Assembly: GCF_003628125.1 (NCBI RefSeq)
Contig: NZ_RBZU01000006.1
Span: forward strand, 1-64,000
Source: Pararobbsia silviterrae
GTDB taxonomy: Bacteria > Pseudomonadota > Gammaproteobacteria > Burkholderiales > Burkholderiaceae
Direction: 5' to 3'
Length of the DNA stretch: 64,000 nt
Numbering within the stretch: position 1 is the stretch's first letter; each line of letters starts with the position of its first letter. This document shows positions 32,715-41,933 of the stretch, one piece after another. The translations under genes and the position numbers were made by a program. Below the pieces are notes generated by a model. The model was not told where the DNA came from. It made no database searches and saw nothing but the letters and a program-made list of their open reading frames with translations.

Positions 32715-35666
32715 ATGACGAGATACCGGCATTTGCCGTTCCAACTGCACGTGTCGCTGCTGACGGCGGTGGTGGTGTTGTTTGTCGGCGGCCTGATCAG
32801 CGCGCTCGATTTCAATCATTTGCGCGCGCGTCTTGAGGCGGATTCGGTCAATCAGGCGCGAGGCATGAGCCGCGAGACCACGGACCGCATTCAGAAGACG
32901 CTTGGGCCGGCCGAAGTCGCGGTCAAGATGATCGCGCACAGCAAGCTGTCGGAGGCCTGGACGCTCGACGATCGCATGGCGTTCGCCGGCATGCTGCATG
33001 AAATCCTGACGTCGGCGCCCGACATCCGGTCGCTCTATGTCGGCTATGACAACGGCGACATCTTCATGGTGCTCGCGATGCGCAATGACACGCAGCGCGC
33101 GGCGATGCAAGCGCCCCCGGGTACTCAATTTGTCGTACACAACGTGTCGCATGACGAGTCGGCCGACAACAATACGCTGATCTATATCGACAAGGATTTC
33201 CATATCATCAGTACGGTCGACAATTCGGATGTCGCCGCGCATTACGATCCGCGCAAGCGCCCGTGGTATCAGCAGGCGCGACAAGCGAAGCGCTTCGTGC
33301 GCACCGAGCCTTACCGGTTCTTCTCGGTGCCCGAGATCGGCACGACGCTCGCGATTACGTCGGCCGACGGCCGTGCTGTCGCCGCATGCGACATCAGCCT
33401 CGATTCGCTGCAACAGATGCTCGTCGCGCAGCAGACCTTGCCTGGACGCGTGCTCGCGCTCGTCGACCCGAACGGCAACGTCCTCACGTCGAACCTCGCG
33501 GGCTTCGCGTCGATGGGCCGCGCGCCCGACGGCACGCCGCGCGCCATGAGCGCATCCGATATGCAGCGCGCGCCGATTCTCGAGCATTTGATCGAGACGC
33601 TGCGCTCGGCCGGCATGCGCGAGTGGATCCGCAACGTGACCGATCAGAACGGCACGGCGTGGTACACGTCGGTGAGCCGTTTGACGATCGACGAGGCCGA
33701 TCCGCTTTTCATGGTGTCGGCGATTCGCAGCGGCGAACTCATGCAAGCGGCCGTTCATGCGCAGATCGTCGACGTGTTGATCACCTTGGCGATTCTCGTG
33801 CTGTCGCTGCCGGTGATCTGGGTGCTCGCGGGGTCGGTCGCCAAACCGTTGAAGGAGCTCACGGCCCAGGCCGACACGATGCGGCGTTTCGATCCGAATC
33901 CGAGTCAGCACGTGTTGCGTTCGCGGATCAGTGAACTCGACCGGCTCGCCGTGCAGATGGCGGCGATGAAGCGCACGATCCGACGATTCCTCGGCACGAT
34001 CCGCGCCGTCGCCGGCGAGCCCGAGTTCGAGCCCTTGGTGCGCGTGCTGTTGACCGAAATCCTGGCCGAGGCGCACGCGGATGCGGGCGTGCTCTATCTG
34101 ACCGACCATGATGGCGAACAGTTGCTGCCGACCAGCGCGCTCGATGCGCGCACCGGCGAGACCGTCGCGGGGTTGTCGTCGCTCGTGATCGCCGATGCGC
34201 CCGTGCTGATCCGCAGCGCGCTCGCGGATAACGTGCCGCGCACGGGACAATTGTCGAATGCCGATATCCTGCAGACCGGTTATGCGGAATTCATGCTCGG
34301 CGCGGGCCATGCGGCCGTCGTGCCCCTCGTCAACCGGCAGAAGCTGCTCGTGGGCGTCTTCGTGCTGCTGCATTCGAGGCCGCTCGAGCAGATGCAGATG
34401 TCCTTCATCTCGGAGCTCACGAGTTTGTTCGTGAGCGCCATCGAAACGCGCGAGTTGATCAAGTCGCAGCGCGAACTGTTCGATTCGTTCATCCAATTGA
34501 TCGCGAAGGCGATTGACGCGAAGAGCCCCTATACGGGCGGCCACTGCAATCGCGTCCCCGAACTGATGCGGATGCTCGCGCAGGCCGCGTGCGATACGCA
34601 CGACGGTCCGTGGAAGGACTTCAGCCTCAATGCGCTTCAATGGGAAGAACTGCATGTCGCGGCTTGGCTGCACGATTGCGGCAAGATCACGACACCCGAA
34701 TACGTCGTCGACAAGGCGACCAAGCTCGAAACGCTTTATGACCGCATTCACGAGATCCGCATGCGTTTCGAGGTGCTCAAATGCCATGCCGAGATCGACT
34801 GTCTCAAGTCGATCGAAGCGGGCGTCGATCGCGCCGCGGCAGAGGCGAAGCGCGATGCATCTTTGCGCGAGCTCGACGAGGAATTCGCGTTTATCGCGCA
34901 ATGCAACGAAGGCGGCGAATCGATGGATGCGGCCGATGCCGCACGGCTCGCGCGGATCGCGGAGCGCACCTGGGTGCGCACGCTCGATGACCGCCTCGGC
35001 GTGTCGTACGACGAGCGGCAGCGCAAGGAACGTGAGCCTGCCGTGCCCCTTCCCGCACGCGAGAAGCTGCTTGCCGACAAGGTCGAGCACCGGTTCGTGC
35101 GCAACGCGTCGTCGGATCTGATCGGCGCACCCGATAATCCGTGGGGGTTCCGGATCAAGATGCCGGAGCTGCTCTATAACCGCGGCGAGCTGCATAACTT
35201 GTCGGTGTCGCGCGGCACGTTGTCCGAAGAAGAGCGCTTCAAGATCAACGAGCACATTCTCCAGACGATCGTCATGCTGTCGCAGCTGCCGTTTCCGCGG
35301 CATATGCGCAATATTCCGGAGATCGCGGGCGGTCATCACGAGCGCATGGACGGCGCGGGGTATCCGATGGGACTCAAGCGCGAGCAGATGAGTCCGCTTG
35401 CGCGCATGATGGCGATCGTGGATATCTTCGAGGCGTTGACCGCGGGCGATCGGCCGTACAAGAAGGGAAAAACGCTGTCCGAGTCGATCCGGATCATGGC
35501 GCGGATGAAGGACGGGCATCATATCGATCCGGACGTCTTCGAGTTGTTCCTGCGCTCGGGCGTGTATCGCGACTATGCGTCGCGTTTCATGGATGTCGAG
35601 CAAATCGACGACGTCGATATTGCGCAATACCTCGAAGCCGCACCCGATCCGGAACTGGTGGCGTGA
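32715..35666 (+). CDS. Membrane HD-GYP c-di-GMP phosphodiesterase with Cache, HAMP and GAF-like domains
   Basis: 983 residues. TM1 lies at about 13-31, then a periplasmic dCache-like sensor (about 35-345, with YIDKDF, RKRPWYQQA and FFSVPEIGTTLAIT). TM2 lies at about 352-373, a HAMP linker at 374-425 and a GAF-like module at about 435-575. The HD-GYP domain runs from 585 to 960: GGHCNR (608-613), HDCGKI (653-658), EHILQT (846-851), GHHERMDGAGYP (873-884). All HD-GYP signature residues are present, so hydrolysis of c-di-GMP is expected. About 170 residues rich in Glu, Arg and Ala (660-830) are inserted between the HD motif and the second half, where ordinary HD-GYP domains have about 60. Confidence 0.92.
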   Translation: MTRYRHLPFQLHVSLLTAVVVLFVGGLISALDFNHLRARLEADSVNQARGMSRETTDRIQKTLGPAEVAVKMIAHSKLSEAWTLDDRMAFAGMLHEILTSAPDIRSLYVGYDNGDIFMVLAMRNDTQRAAMQAPPGTQFVVHNVSHDESADNNTLIYIDKDFHIISTVDNSDVAAHYDPRKRPWYQQARQAKRFVRTEPYRFFSVPEIGTTLAITSADGRAVAACDISLDSLQQMLVAQQTLPGRVLALVDPNGNVLTSNLAGFASMGRAPDGTPRAMSASDMQRAPILEHLIETLRSAGMREWIRNVTDQNGTAWYTSVSRLTIDEADPLFMVSAIRSGELMQAAVHAQIVDVLITLAILVLSLPVIWVLAGSVAKPLKELTAQADTMRRFDPNPSQHVLRSRISELDRLAVQMAAMKRTIRRFLGTIRAVAGEPEFEPLVRVLLTEILAEAHADAGVLYLTDHDGEQLLPTSALDARTGETVAGLSSLVIADAPVLIRSALADNVPRTGQLSNADILQTGYAEFMLGAGHAAVVPLVNRQKLLVGVFVLLHSRPLEQMQMSFISELTSLFVSAIETRELIKSQRELFDSFIQLIAKAIDAKSPYTGGHCNRVPELMRMLAQAACDTHDGPWKDFSLNALQWEELHVAAWLHDCGKITTPEYVVDKATKLETLYDRIHEIRMRFEVLKCHAEIDCLKSIEAGVDRAAAEAKRDASLRELDEEFAFIAQCNEGGESMDAADAARLARIAERTWVRTLDDRLGVSYDERQRKEREPAVPLPAREKLLADKVEHRFVRNASSDLIGAPDNPWGFRIKMPELLYNRGELHNLSVSRGTLSEEERFKINEHILQTIVMLSQLPFPRHMRNIPEIAGGHHERMDGAGYPMGLKREQMSPLARMMAIVDIFEALTAGDRPYKKGKTLSESIRIMARMKDGHHIDPDVFELFLRSGVYRDYASRFMDVEQIDDVDIAQYLEAAPDPELVA

Positions 35667-35708
35667 TGGGGCGCGCCCCGCGTGCGTCGAACGCGTTAGA
35701 CTCGCATG

Positions 35709-35748
35709 CCGCTTAGCCGCTTAGCCGCTTAGCCGCTTAGCCGCTAAC
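35709..35748 (+). repeat. 8-bp tandem repeat CCGCTTAG x4 plus degenerate copy
   Basis: Four perfect copies of CCGCTTAG occupy 35709-35740, followed by CCGCTAAC. They lie between the HD-GYP stop and the UPF0178 start. Copy-number change by slippage would alter spacing but not coding sequence. Confidence 0.9.
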
Positions 35749-35823
35749 GCTGCTAACGCGGACGATACGCCCCGTGTGACTAACGCGGGGCATCTGCGAC
35801 GCTCGACTTAAAGGACTGGATCG

Positions 35824-36288
35824 ATGCAGATATGGGTGGATGCCGACGCATGTCCGGCTGTCGTCAAGGAGACGTTGTATCGCGCCGCGCGTCGGCTTGA
35901 AATCAATGTGACGCTTGTGGCGAATCAATTTCTACGCACGCCGCCGTCGCCGTTCATCAAGTCGATTCAGGTGCCTGCGGGTTTCGATGTCGCGGATGCG
36001 CGCATCGTCGAGCTTGTCGTGGCCGGCGATCTCGTGATCACGGCCGATATTCCGCTGGCGGCCGCGGTGCTCGACAAGGGCGGCCATGTGCTCGACCCGC
36101 GCGGCAACTGGATGAGTCGCGAGAATATCGGCGAGCGTTTGACGATGCGCGATGCGATGGATCAACTCCGCAGCGCGGGTATCGATACGGGCGGCCCCGC
36201 GCCCTATAGCGCGCGCGACAGCAACGCATTTGCCGGTCAGCTCGACAAATTTCTGGCACGTCATGTGAAGACGCGGCCCGGCGCCTAA
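35824..36288 (+). CDS. UPF0178 / YaiI-YqxD family protein (PIN-like fold)
   Basis: 154 residues. The start [22 protein letters not shown] is diagnostic for the DUF188/UPF0178 family, as are [27 protein letters not shown] and [14 protein letters not shown]. The Asp cluster ([16 protein letters not shown]) resembles a PIN-type metal site, suggesting nuclease activity, but no substrate is established. Family members are widely conserved in bacteria. The ribosome site is AAAGGA. It appears to be a single-gene unit. Confidence 0.92.
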   Translation: MQIWVDADACPAVVKETLYRAARRLEINVTLVANQFLRTPPSPFIKSIQVPAGFDVADARIVELVVAGDLVITADIPLAAAVLDKGGHVLDPRGNWMSRENIGERLTMRDAMDQLRSAGIDTGGPAPYSARDSNAFAGQLDKFLARHVKTRPGA

Positions 36289-36508
36289 CGATCGTCGCGC
36301 GCGACATGAAGTCGACAACCAATATCGGATAGACGGTAAAAAGCGGGGTCGTTATTGTCTGTCGTCTTTGATATCACCCGTGTTCGTCGTGGCAAAACCG
36401 ATCTTGGCGACACGGCGTATCTCGGCGCGAATGACGATAGCCGGTCATCGACGCGTATCGATGCCGGACCCGCTTTAGGCTTGCATCAGGTTTAGGGGTT
36501 GGTGAGCC

Positions 36509-36552
36509 CACCCCAAAGGTTGCATGAGACCCAACCTTTGGGGTGTTTTTTT
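36509..36552 (+). terminator. Strong rho-independent terminator with overlapping alternative hairpin
   Basis: CACCCCAAAGGTTG (36509-36522) pairs perfectly with CAACCTTTGGGGTG (36532-36545), followed by seven T (36546-36552). This is a 14-bp stem, textbook intrinsic terminator on the plus strand. It is 220 bp beyond the UPF0178 stop and oriented for it. A GGGGTTGG (36495-36502) just upstream can instead pair with CC-ACCCC inside the left arm, so two exclusive folds exist. Confidence 0.9.
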
Positions 36553-36583
36553 GCGCCGCCGCCATCGCGTTTTCACACGCGGC

Positions 36584-37267
36584 TTACCGGAGCGCGCAGC
36601 CGAACAGGAGTGCCTCGGTGATCGCGTAATAGCGCGCCGCCAATTCGTCGGCGGGGATCGCCGGGCGGGCCTGATTCACGCCTCGCGCGGCGTCGGAAAT
36701 CATTTGCGCGGCACGTTCGGCCGTCATGCCCGGCCGCAGCCGCAAACGCTTCTGCGCGACGAGCGCCGCGATCAGCGTCTGCAGCTTGAGATTCGTCTCG
36801 CGCGCCACGTCGAGCATGATGTCCAGACCGACGGCAAAGGCCATCGTGTTCAGTTCGGCCGCGTGCGGGCTCACGAGCAGCCTGCGCCTGAATTCGCCAT
36901 AGCGCGTGTCGAGCCAGTGGCCGATCACCTGTTCAATGGAATCGTCGCGTTCCAGCGCTTGCGCGGCGACGCGATCGGCGAGCGCCTGATAGTGCGCATT
37001 GCGCACGCGGAGCACCGCGCGAAACATGTCTTCCTTGCTGTGAAAGTGGTAGTAAAGCGCGCGTCGCTGCAAGCCGCACAACTCGCCCAACTGCGCCATC
37101 GTCAGCGTGGCGTAGCCGTGATCGATAAAGACTTCGGCGGCACGGTCGAGGAGTCGGGTAGTCGCGGCGCTATACAAGTTTCGGCAAGGATCTGAAGGCG
37201 TTGGCTCGGCATTGTAACGGCAGTTTCCGGACGCTCGCGAGTGTCGCAATCCCGGTCGTCCGATCAA
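36584..37267 (-). CDS. TetR-family transcriptional regulator
   Basis: About 227 residues from a TTG at 37267; a later TTG at 37177 would remove 30 unconserved residues. The HTH is TRLLDRAAEVFIDHGYATLTMAQLGELCGLQRRALYYHFHSKEDMFRAVL (about 37-86). The C-terminal domain resembles TetR_C proteins with AARGVNQARP. It is divergent from the small gene at 37457. Three GAGCAAATT-type half-sites in the gap (37303-37347) are the probable operator. The ligand is unknown. Confidence 0.85.
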   Translation of the reverse strand: MIGRPGLRHSRASGNCRYNAEPTPSDPCRNLYSAATTRLLDRAAEVFIDHGYATLTMAQLGELCGLQRRALYYHFHSKEDMFRAVLRVRNAHYQALADRVAAQALERDDSIEQVIGHWLDTRYGEFRRRLLVSPHAAELNTMAFAVGLDIMLDVARETNLKLQTLIAALVAQKRLRLRPGMTAERAAQMISDAARGVNQARPAIPADELAARYYAITEALLFGCALR

Positions 37268-37302
37268 AGGGCCTCATCGGTGACCCCTCATTTCCTCTGA
37301 AG

Positions 37303-37347
37303 AAATTTGCTCGTTGCAAAAGAATATGAGCAAATTATAATTTGCTC
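37303..37347. promoter_or_regulatory. TetR-type operator with three half-sites
   Basis: GAGCAAATTATAATTTGCTC at 37328-37347 is a perfect 20-bp palindrome. A third half-site AATTTGCTC lies at 37304-37312. The A/T-rich core (TATAAT) could also be the -10 of a promoter, so binding would occlude RNA polymerase. The site is between the divergent TetR gene and the 116-residue protein gene. Confidence 0.82.
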
Positions 37348-37456
37348 AATAAAATGCATTGTGTGCAAAGCACGTGCTGCGTGTCGCGCGTGGAATTGCG
37401 CTTGGGGTCGAAGTCGGCGCAGCGGAGCTGCGCTCAAGGCTACGGGGAATAGGGCA

Positions 37457-37807
37457 ATGAAGAATGCGAACACGGGAGTGTCCGCGCGGCGGCATTGGGG
37501 TAGCGAGTTCGATATGCAGATCGCCCGGACCAGCGCGCATCTCTGCAGCATTCGGGACCTCGTGCGCGCCCAGGCGGAAATGTCGAGCGCAATCGAGTCC
37601 GTCGAGGTCAGCTATGGATACGCCGCGAAAATGGTTTTTCTCGCGCGGCTGATCGAGCAGCTCGAACGCCGCGGTGTGGATGCGCCGACGACGAACCCCT
37701 CCGCCGATTCGACGGTGACGGACCTGATCAACGACCTGCGCGCGTCGATCGCGAAGGGCCGGCGCGGCGCGAACCGGTCTTCGAACGCGAGACAGGCGAA
37801 GGCATAG
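37457..37807 (+). CDS. Small hypothetical protein, putatively TetR-controlled
   Basis: 116 residues from an ATG at 37457 preceded by an imperfect AGGG. I do not recognise a family. It is hydrophilic, with a predicted helical centre (SAHLCSIRDLVRAQAEMSSAIESVEVSYGYAAKMVFLARLIEQLE, about 25-69) and a basic, disordered-looking tail (KGRRGANRSSNARQAKA). There is no signal peptide or membrane helix. The open frame extends upstream to 37307, but that would run through the TetR operator and is not credible as protein. Base composition matches neighbours. A small DNA- or protein-binding role would fit but is not shown. Confidence 0.6.
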   Translation: MKNANTGVSARRHWGSEFDMQIARTSAHLCSIRDLVRAQAEMSSAIESVEVSYGYAAKMVFLARLIEQLERRGVDAPTTNPSADSTVTDLINDLRASIAKGRRGANRSSNARQAKA

Positions 37808-37879
37808 CGCGCGACGCGTTCGACGTCTTGCGCGCGGCGTCGTGACGCAATCGCCGCCGACGTGCATTCGACGCGATGA

Positions 37880-39301
37880 CTAGGCCCTTGGATCGCCCGA
37901 TTGAACGGACCAGCCGAGGTTGGCGAAGGCCGTCGCGCTGCGATTGATCGTCGGTCCTCGCGCGGCCAATGTGACCGGCAGTGCCGACGGACACGCGTGA
38001 ATATCGGCGGCCTTGCGCGGCTGGCTCAACGTCAGGACGCCCGAGAAATCCGTCGCCGAAAAGAAGCGCGCCGTGTTGAGCAAAGGCAGCGACGTACGAT
38101 TCGTCACGCGCGCGAGTGTCTTGGCGATCGACAGATGATCGTAGAACGTGTGGTCGATCGTCGCTTGTTTGACATACGGCGAGACGATGATCGCCGGGAC
38201 GCGCACACCGAAACGGTCGAAACGAAATCCGCGCCGGGTCAGCGACGTCGGCGCGACGGGCGATAACGGCGGCATGCCGGACACCGTACCCGGCTGCGGT
38301 ATGACGTGATCGAAGAAGCCCCCGTGTTCGTCGAAGACGATCAAAAGCACACTTTCTTCCCAATACGGCGAAGACACGATCGCGCGATAAACGGCTTCGA
38401 TCAATGCTTCGCCGTTGCGCACGTCTCCGCACGGGTGCATCGACTGGCCGTTGCGAAAATTTCCCAAAGGATCGTAGCTCGGCTCGATCCATATGAAGTT
38501 CGCATCGACGCGCTGACTCGCCAGCATCGAGAACAGATCTTCATGTGTGACAAAGCGCGCCGACGACGCTTGAACGCCCTTGAGCGCCCATGATTGGGGC
38601 GTATCGCCATGCGCGACGAGCCACTCGGCCGGCGTGAGACGCGTGAGCAATGAGTCGGACCCGTTGCCGAAGCGCGCGCCGTCAAAGAGTGTGGCGGCGA
38701 TCGTTTCCTCATTGCTGGGTGAGTGATCGAGTCCCCACGATGTGCCGGCCAAGGCAAAGAAACGATTGGGCCACGTCGGGCCCGGCATCGAGGAAAACCA
38801 TCGATCGCATACCGCGAACTGCTGCGCGAGGAAGTTGAGGACGGGGACTTGATCGGGCCCGAAGCCGCGCAGCGCCGTCGCCGTGTCGAACCCGTACGCG
38901 TCGAGGTCATAGGCGAATCCCGTTGCGTCGGGCGTGGCGGCCATGGGCGGATAGACGCCGCCGGGAAGGACGGCTGCGTCGTCGTGGATACTCCCGAGAT
39001 AGGGGCGGGCCTGATCGGCACCGCACAGTTGCACGAGGGTGTCCGTGAACTCGTGGCCCGGATCGAACGCGAGCCTGAATGGCGCGCCCTGCACGACCGG
39101 GTAGGGTCTTCCATGCGTATCGGACACGTGAATGGTCGGTTTGCCGACGAGTCCGTCCGCGACCGTCGCGACGCCGGATGGTGTCCATCCACGCAAATCG
39201 GACCATCCGAGAAGATTGTCGTAGGAGCGGTTTTCCATCATCAACACGAACATCTTCTTGGTCTGCTGGATCGCTGACATGGTCGACTCCCCGCCGGACA
39301 T
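37880..39301 (-). CDS. Phosphoesterase of the phospholipase C / acid phosphatase family
   Basis: 473 residues. FVLMMENRSYDNLLGW (about 18-33) is the family-opening motif of PF04185 phosphoesterases. LIVFDEHGGFFDHVIPP-like FDEHGGFFDHVIPQPGT (about 323-340) and VRVPAIIVSPYVK follow. The Glu/Asn and Asp/His residues form the metal site in PlcC and AcpA homologues, which hydrolyse phosphatidylcholine or phosphomonoesters. Unlike secreted PLCs there is no Tat or Sec signal. Its ATG overlaps the stop of the upstream membrane-protein gene (TGATG), so translation is coupled. A second start lies at 39280 (MSAIQQ). Confidence 0.88.
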   Translation of the reverse strand: MSGGESTMSAIQQTKKMFVLMMENRSYDNLLGWSDLRGWTPSGVATVADGLVGKPTIHVSDTHGRPYPVVQGAPFRLAFDPGHEFTDTLVQLCGADQARPYLGSIHDDAAVLPGGVYPPMAATPDATGFAYDLDAYGFDTATALRGFGPDQVPVLNFLAQQFAVCDRWFSSMPGPTWPNRFFALAGTSWGLDHSPSNEETIAATLFDGARFGNGSDSLLTRLTPAEWLVAHGDTPQSWALKGVQASSARFVTHEDLFSMLASQRVDANFIWIEPSYDPLGNFRNGQSMHPCGDVRNGEALIEAVYRAIVSSPYWEESVLLIVFDEHGGFFDHVIPQPGTVSGMPPLSPVAPTSLTRRGFRFDRFGVRVPAIIVSPYVKQATIDHTFYDHLSIAKTLARVTNRTSLPLLNTARFFSATDFSGVLTLSQPRKAADIHACPSALPVTLAARGPTINRSATAFANLGWSVQSGDPRA

Positions 39302-39846
39302 CAGGACAGCACGCTGCTGGCTTTATTGATGCCGTAAGGCAGGAACAGCGTGGCGCCGGACGCGAAGAAGGCCCAAGCCGTGTTGGCTGTGTTGATGTCG
39401 TGTCCGGAGCACAGTTGCCAGACGACGTAAAAGCCGATGCCGATGAAGAACGTCGCCAGAATGATCGTGCCGATCAGCGCGATCAGGCGCGAGCTGCTTG
39501 GCACCAGGGGAGGGAGATCTCCCGCTGCGGGCGTCGGGGTGCCGTCCTGCAATTTGGCTTCTTCCGACAGCGCTTGCGCGAGATTCCAGTTTTGCGTGCG
39601 CAAGGCTTTGAGCACGACGAGGAGACTCGTGAACAACAGCAGCGCCATGCCGATCATGATGGCGCCTTTCAATACGGGATCGATGCACTCGGGGCCGCAG
39701 TCCGCGGGCTTGCCGGGCGTGGTGGCTTGAGCCTGGGCGAATTGCACGGCGACCAGAAGCGCCATGCCGCAGACGGTCTGGATAATCCGGGAAAACAGGC
39801 GTGTCATGCGAGCCGTTTCACGCCACTGTGTCGCGATTGCTTTCAT
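39301..39846 (-). CDS. Small membrane protein coupled to the phosphoesterase
   Basis: 181 residues, starting after a strong GAGGAG site. A signal-like hydrophobic segment (about 16-39, ending AQA), then a loop with two Cys (DCGPECIDP), TM at about 60-82, a cytoplasmic-like linker, TM at about 118-143 and a further hydrophobic segment near 155-170. I do not recognise the family. The stop codon overlaps the start of the phosphoesterase gene, so the two are made together. It may anchor or export the phosphoesterase, which lacks its own signal. Confidence 0.78.
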   Translation of the reverse strand: MKAIATQWRETARMTRLFSRIIQTVCGMALLVAVQFAQAQATTPGKPADCGPECIDPVLKGAIMIGMALLLFTSLLVVLKALRTQNWNLAQALSEEAKLQDGTPTPAAGDLPPLVPSSSRLIALIGTIILATFFIGIGFYVVWQLCSGHDINTANTAWAFFASGATLFLPYGINKASSVLS

Positions 39847-40559
39847 GGTGTTCTCCTCTTCTTGTGTTGTGGGGCCGGTGCTTCAACAGATGTTGCGCGT
39901 CTGCATCGGTGACCCGTCGGGCCGTTTCCCTATCGGGCACAACGCGTCGCGCAAAGTCGCGGCCCGCGCGTTTGCATGTGCGCGACCTGCGTCGATGAGA
40001 TAAGGACAGCGTTCGAGATCGAGCGCGTGCTGTCGTCAGGAGGCCGGCGGCAAACGACCGACGGCGGCCTTGAGCGCGTCGAAGGTCGCGTCATCGAGGA
40101 CAGTCGTCGCCGGGAGTCCCTGTTGTGTCTGGAACGGGCTCATCGCGGCGCGCGTCGTCTTTTACCCGGTACGCAGGGCCAATCGGCGGCACGAGTGGAA
40201 GCGAGGCGATAGTCTTCGCCTTCTCGCGCCGAGCGTTACGTTGCGATCGTTTCGATGACACGGCATGACGGCCGGACGCATGGCGAATCGATCGGCGAGT
40301 TCACGCGCTGCTCCGGCGATCCGCGTGACCGTCGTGGCGATCTGGCGCCTGCGTATCGCGCGATGAACGTCCTGTTTGAATCGTCTGATTTTTGCGCGTG
40401 ACGAACTGTGCGATCTCGCACTGACCACATCATGAATTCATTCGCGATCGACCCATTTGCGTACGCGATGACGGGCAGCGTTTGCGTGTCTTGAAGCGTG
40501 TCGTCAAGCCAGTCGAAGACCCTGCCGGTCAGCAGCGAACGATTGATTCGGTGCGTCGA
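39847..40559. other. 713-bp gene-free region
   Basis: No coding sequence is convincing on either strand: open frames here are short, Arg-rich and lack ribosome sites. It contains the promoter of the membrane-protein/phosphoesterase pair on its left side. I see no strong hairpin, terminator or repeat. Confidence 0.5.
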
Positions 40560-41837
40560 TCAAGACGCTATCCGGTCGCGCCTTTGAAGCGGGCGTGGAA
40601 ACAGCGGATACGTAGCGAGCGCGACGATGCCTGCCATGAGCCAGACCCCGGCCCATGAACTCGCCGCAAGCAGATGAGGAATCAGCGTCGGCGCGACGAA
40701 CAGTCCTGCATAGACGACCGTATTCGCCATGCCGAGCGCGGTGCCCGCGCGGCCGGGGCCGGCGAGCGTCGCGAGTTCGGCATAGGCGACGCCGTGCCAG
40801 GCGGAGACGCTGATCCCCGCCGCGGCGATCGTGATCACCGTGATCGCAATCGGTACATGTCGACCGAGCGCGACGGCCGAAGCGAGCGCGACGAAGCCGA
40901 CCGCGGCGACGAGCGTCGAGCCTCGCAGATACGCGCGACGATTGCCGTGCCGATCCGTATGCCGGCCGCTCCAGACGCGCATGATCATCGCGCCCGTCTG
41001 GATGACGCCCATCGTTGCGCTCGTGCCGACAAGGCCGAGACGGCCGAAGTCATGCAGAAAGATCGTCGCGAACGTCAACACGGCGAATTGCGGCACGCAG
41101 AGCAGTCCGATCCCGAATGCGACGCGCCACACGGTGATATCGGCAAGCGGACCGCGCGCGGGTGTCGCGGCCTGCGTATGCGACTGCTCCGTCGCATGCG
41201 GCGGCGAGCGGAGCCAGCGCAACGCAGCGACCGCGGACAGCGCGCACATCGCCGCGAGCGCGGCAAAGACGCTGCCGAAGCCGTGCCGCGAAGCGAGCCA
41301 CGGCAGCACGGCCGCGCCGAGGCCGCCGCCGAGCGGTACCGCGGTTTGCCGGATGCTCATGGCCAGCCCGCGTTCGCCTTCCTTGAACCAGCTCATGACG
41401 GCGCGTCCGCTCGACCCGTTGACGCTTCCGCCGCACAATCCGGCCACGCACATCGCGCATGCGAGCAGCGGCATCGCGGGCGCCCCATGTGCCGACGGCA
41501 CGCCGAACAGCGCAATCGCAATCAACGTCAACGCGGTCGCGAGCAGACCCGTGACCAGCACGGGCCGATCGCCGAGGCGATCGGTTGCGACGCCCCACGG
41601 CAATTCGGACACCGCAAGACCCAGCCCCATTGCGCCGAGTACGAGTCCGAGTTCGGCATTGCCGAAGTGATACGACGTGCGCATCCAGACCGCGGTCGTC
41701 GGAATGCCGTTGGCGGCCGCCGAAAAACTCGCGTTCGCCGCGACGCCGGCGCCGAGCACTTTCCATCGATGCGATGCATTGAGCGATCCATTGCGCGCTT
41801 CGACGCGCCGGGGTTCGATGACGCACGGCGATTCCAT
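40560..41837 (-). CDS. MFS transporter (YcaD/CynX-like)
   Basis: 425 residues, 12 predicted transmembrane helices. The loop motif GVATDRLGDRPVLVTG (about 83-98) and SGRHTDRHGNRRAYLRG (about 292-308) are MFS signatures, and a central loop is marked by HATEQSHTQAATPARG. An approximately 40-residue hydrophilic N-terminus precedes TM1. It is divergent from a LysR gene (start 41934, gap 96 bp), which is the likely regulator. Substrate unknown. Confidence 0.88.
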   Translation of the reverse strand: MESPCVIEPRRVEARNGSLNASHRWKVLGAGVAANASFSAAANGIPTTAVWMRTSYHFGNAELGLVLGAMGLGLAVSELPWGVATDRLGDRPVLVTGLLATALTLIAIALFGVPSAHGAPAMPLLACAMCVAGLCGGSVNGSSGRAVMSWFKEGERGLAMSIRQTAVPLGGGLGAAVLPWLASRHGFGSVFAALAAMCALSAVAALRWLRSPPHATEQSHTQAATPARGPLADITVWRVAFGIGLLCVPQFAVLTFATIFLHDFGRLGLVGTSATMGVIQTGAMIMRVWSGRHTDRHGNRRAYLRGSTLVAAVGFVALASAVALGRHVPIAITVITIAAAGISVSAWHGVAYAELATLAGPGRAGTALGMANTVVYAGLFVAPTLIPHLLAASSWAGVWLMAGIVALATYPLFPRPLQRRDRIAS

Positions 41838-41933
41838 TCGCTCCTCCGATTATTTCTTTGACCCGTGCAGTCTCGCATCCTATGATCATTCGGAATATTG
41901 GATTATTTAACACTAACGATCCGGAAAAACAGG

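Noticed and set aside
32565-35627. Minus-strand open frame of about 1000 codons opposite the HD-GYP gene
   Set aside because: Arg/His-rich mirror translation without motifs; the plus strand carries complete HD-GYP signatures.
36509-36552. Riboswitch controlling a downstream gene
   Set aside because: No plus-strand gene begins within several hundred bases downstream; the next gene is on the minus strand. A small RNA or 3' end is more likely.
39847-40559. Short Arg-rich open frames in the 713-bp gap
   Set aside because: No ribosome sites, no motifs, and several overlap in different frames as expected by chance at high GC.
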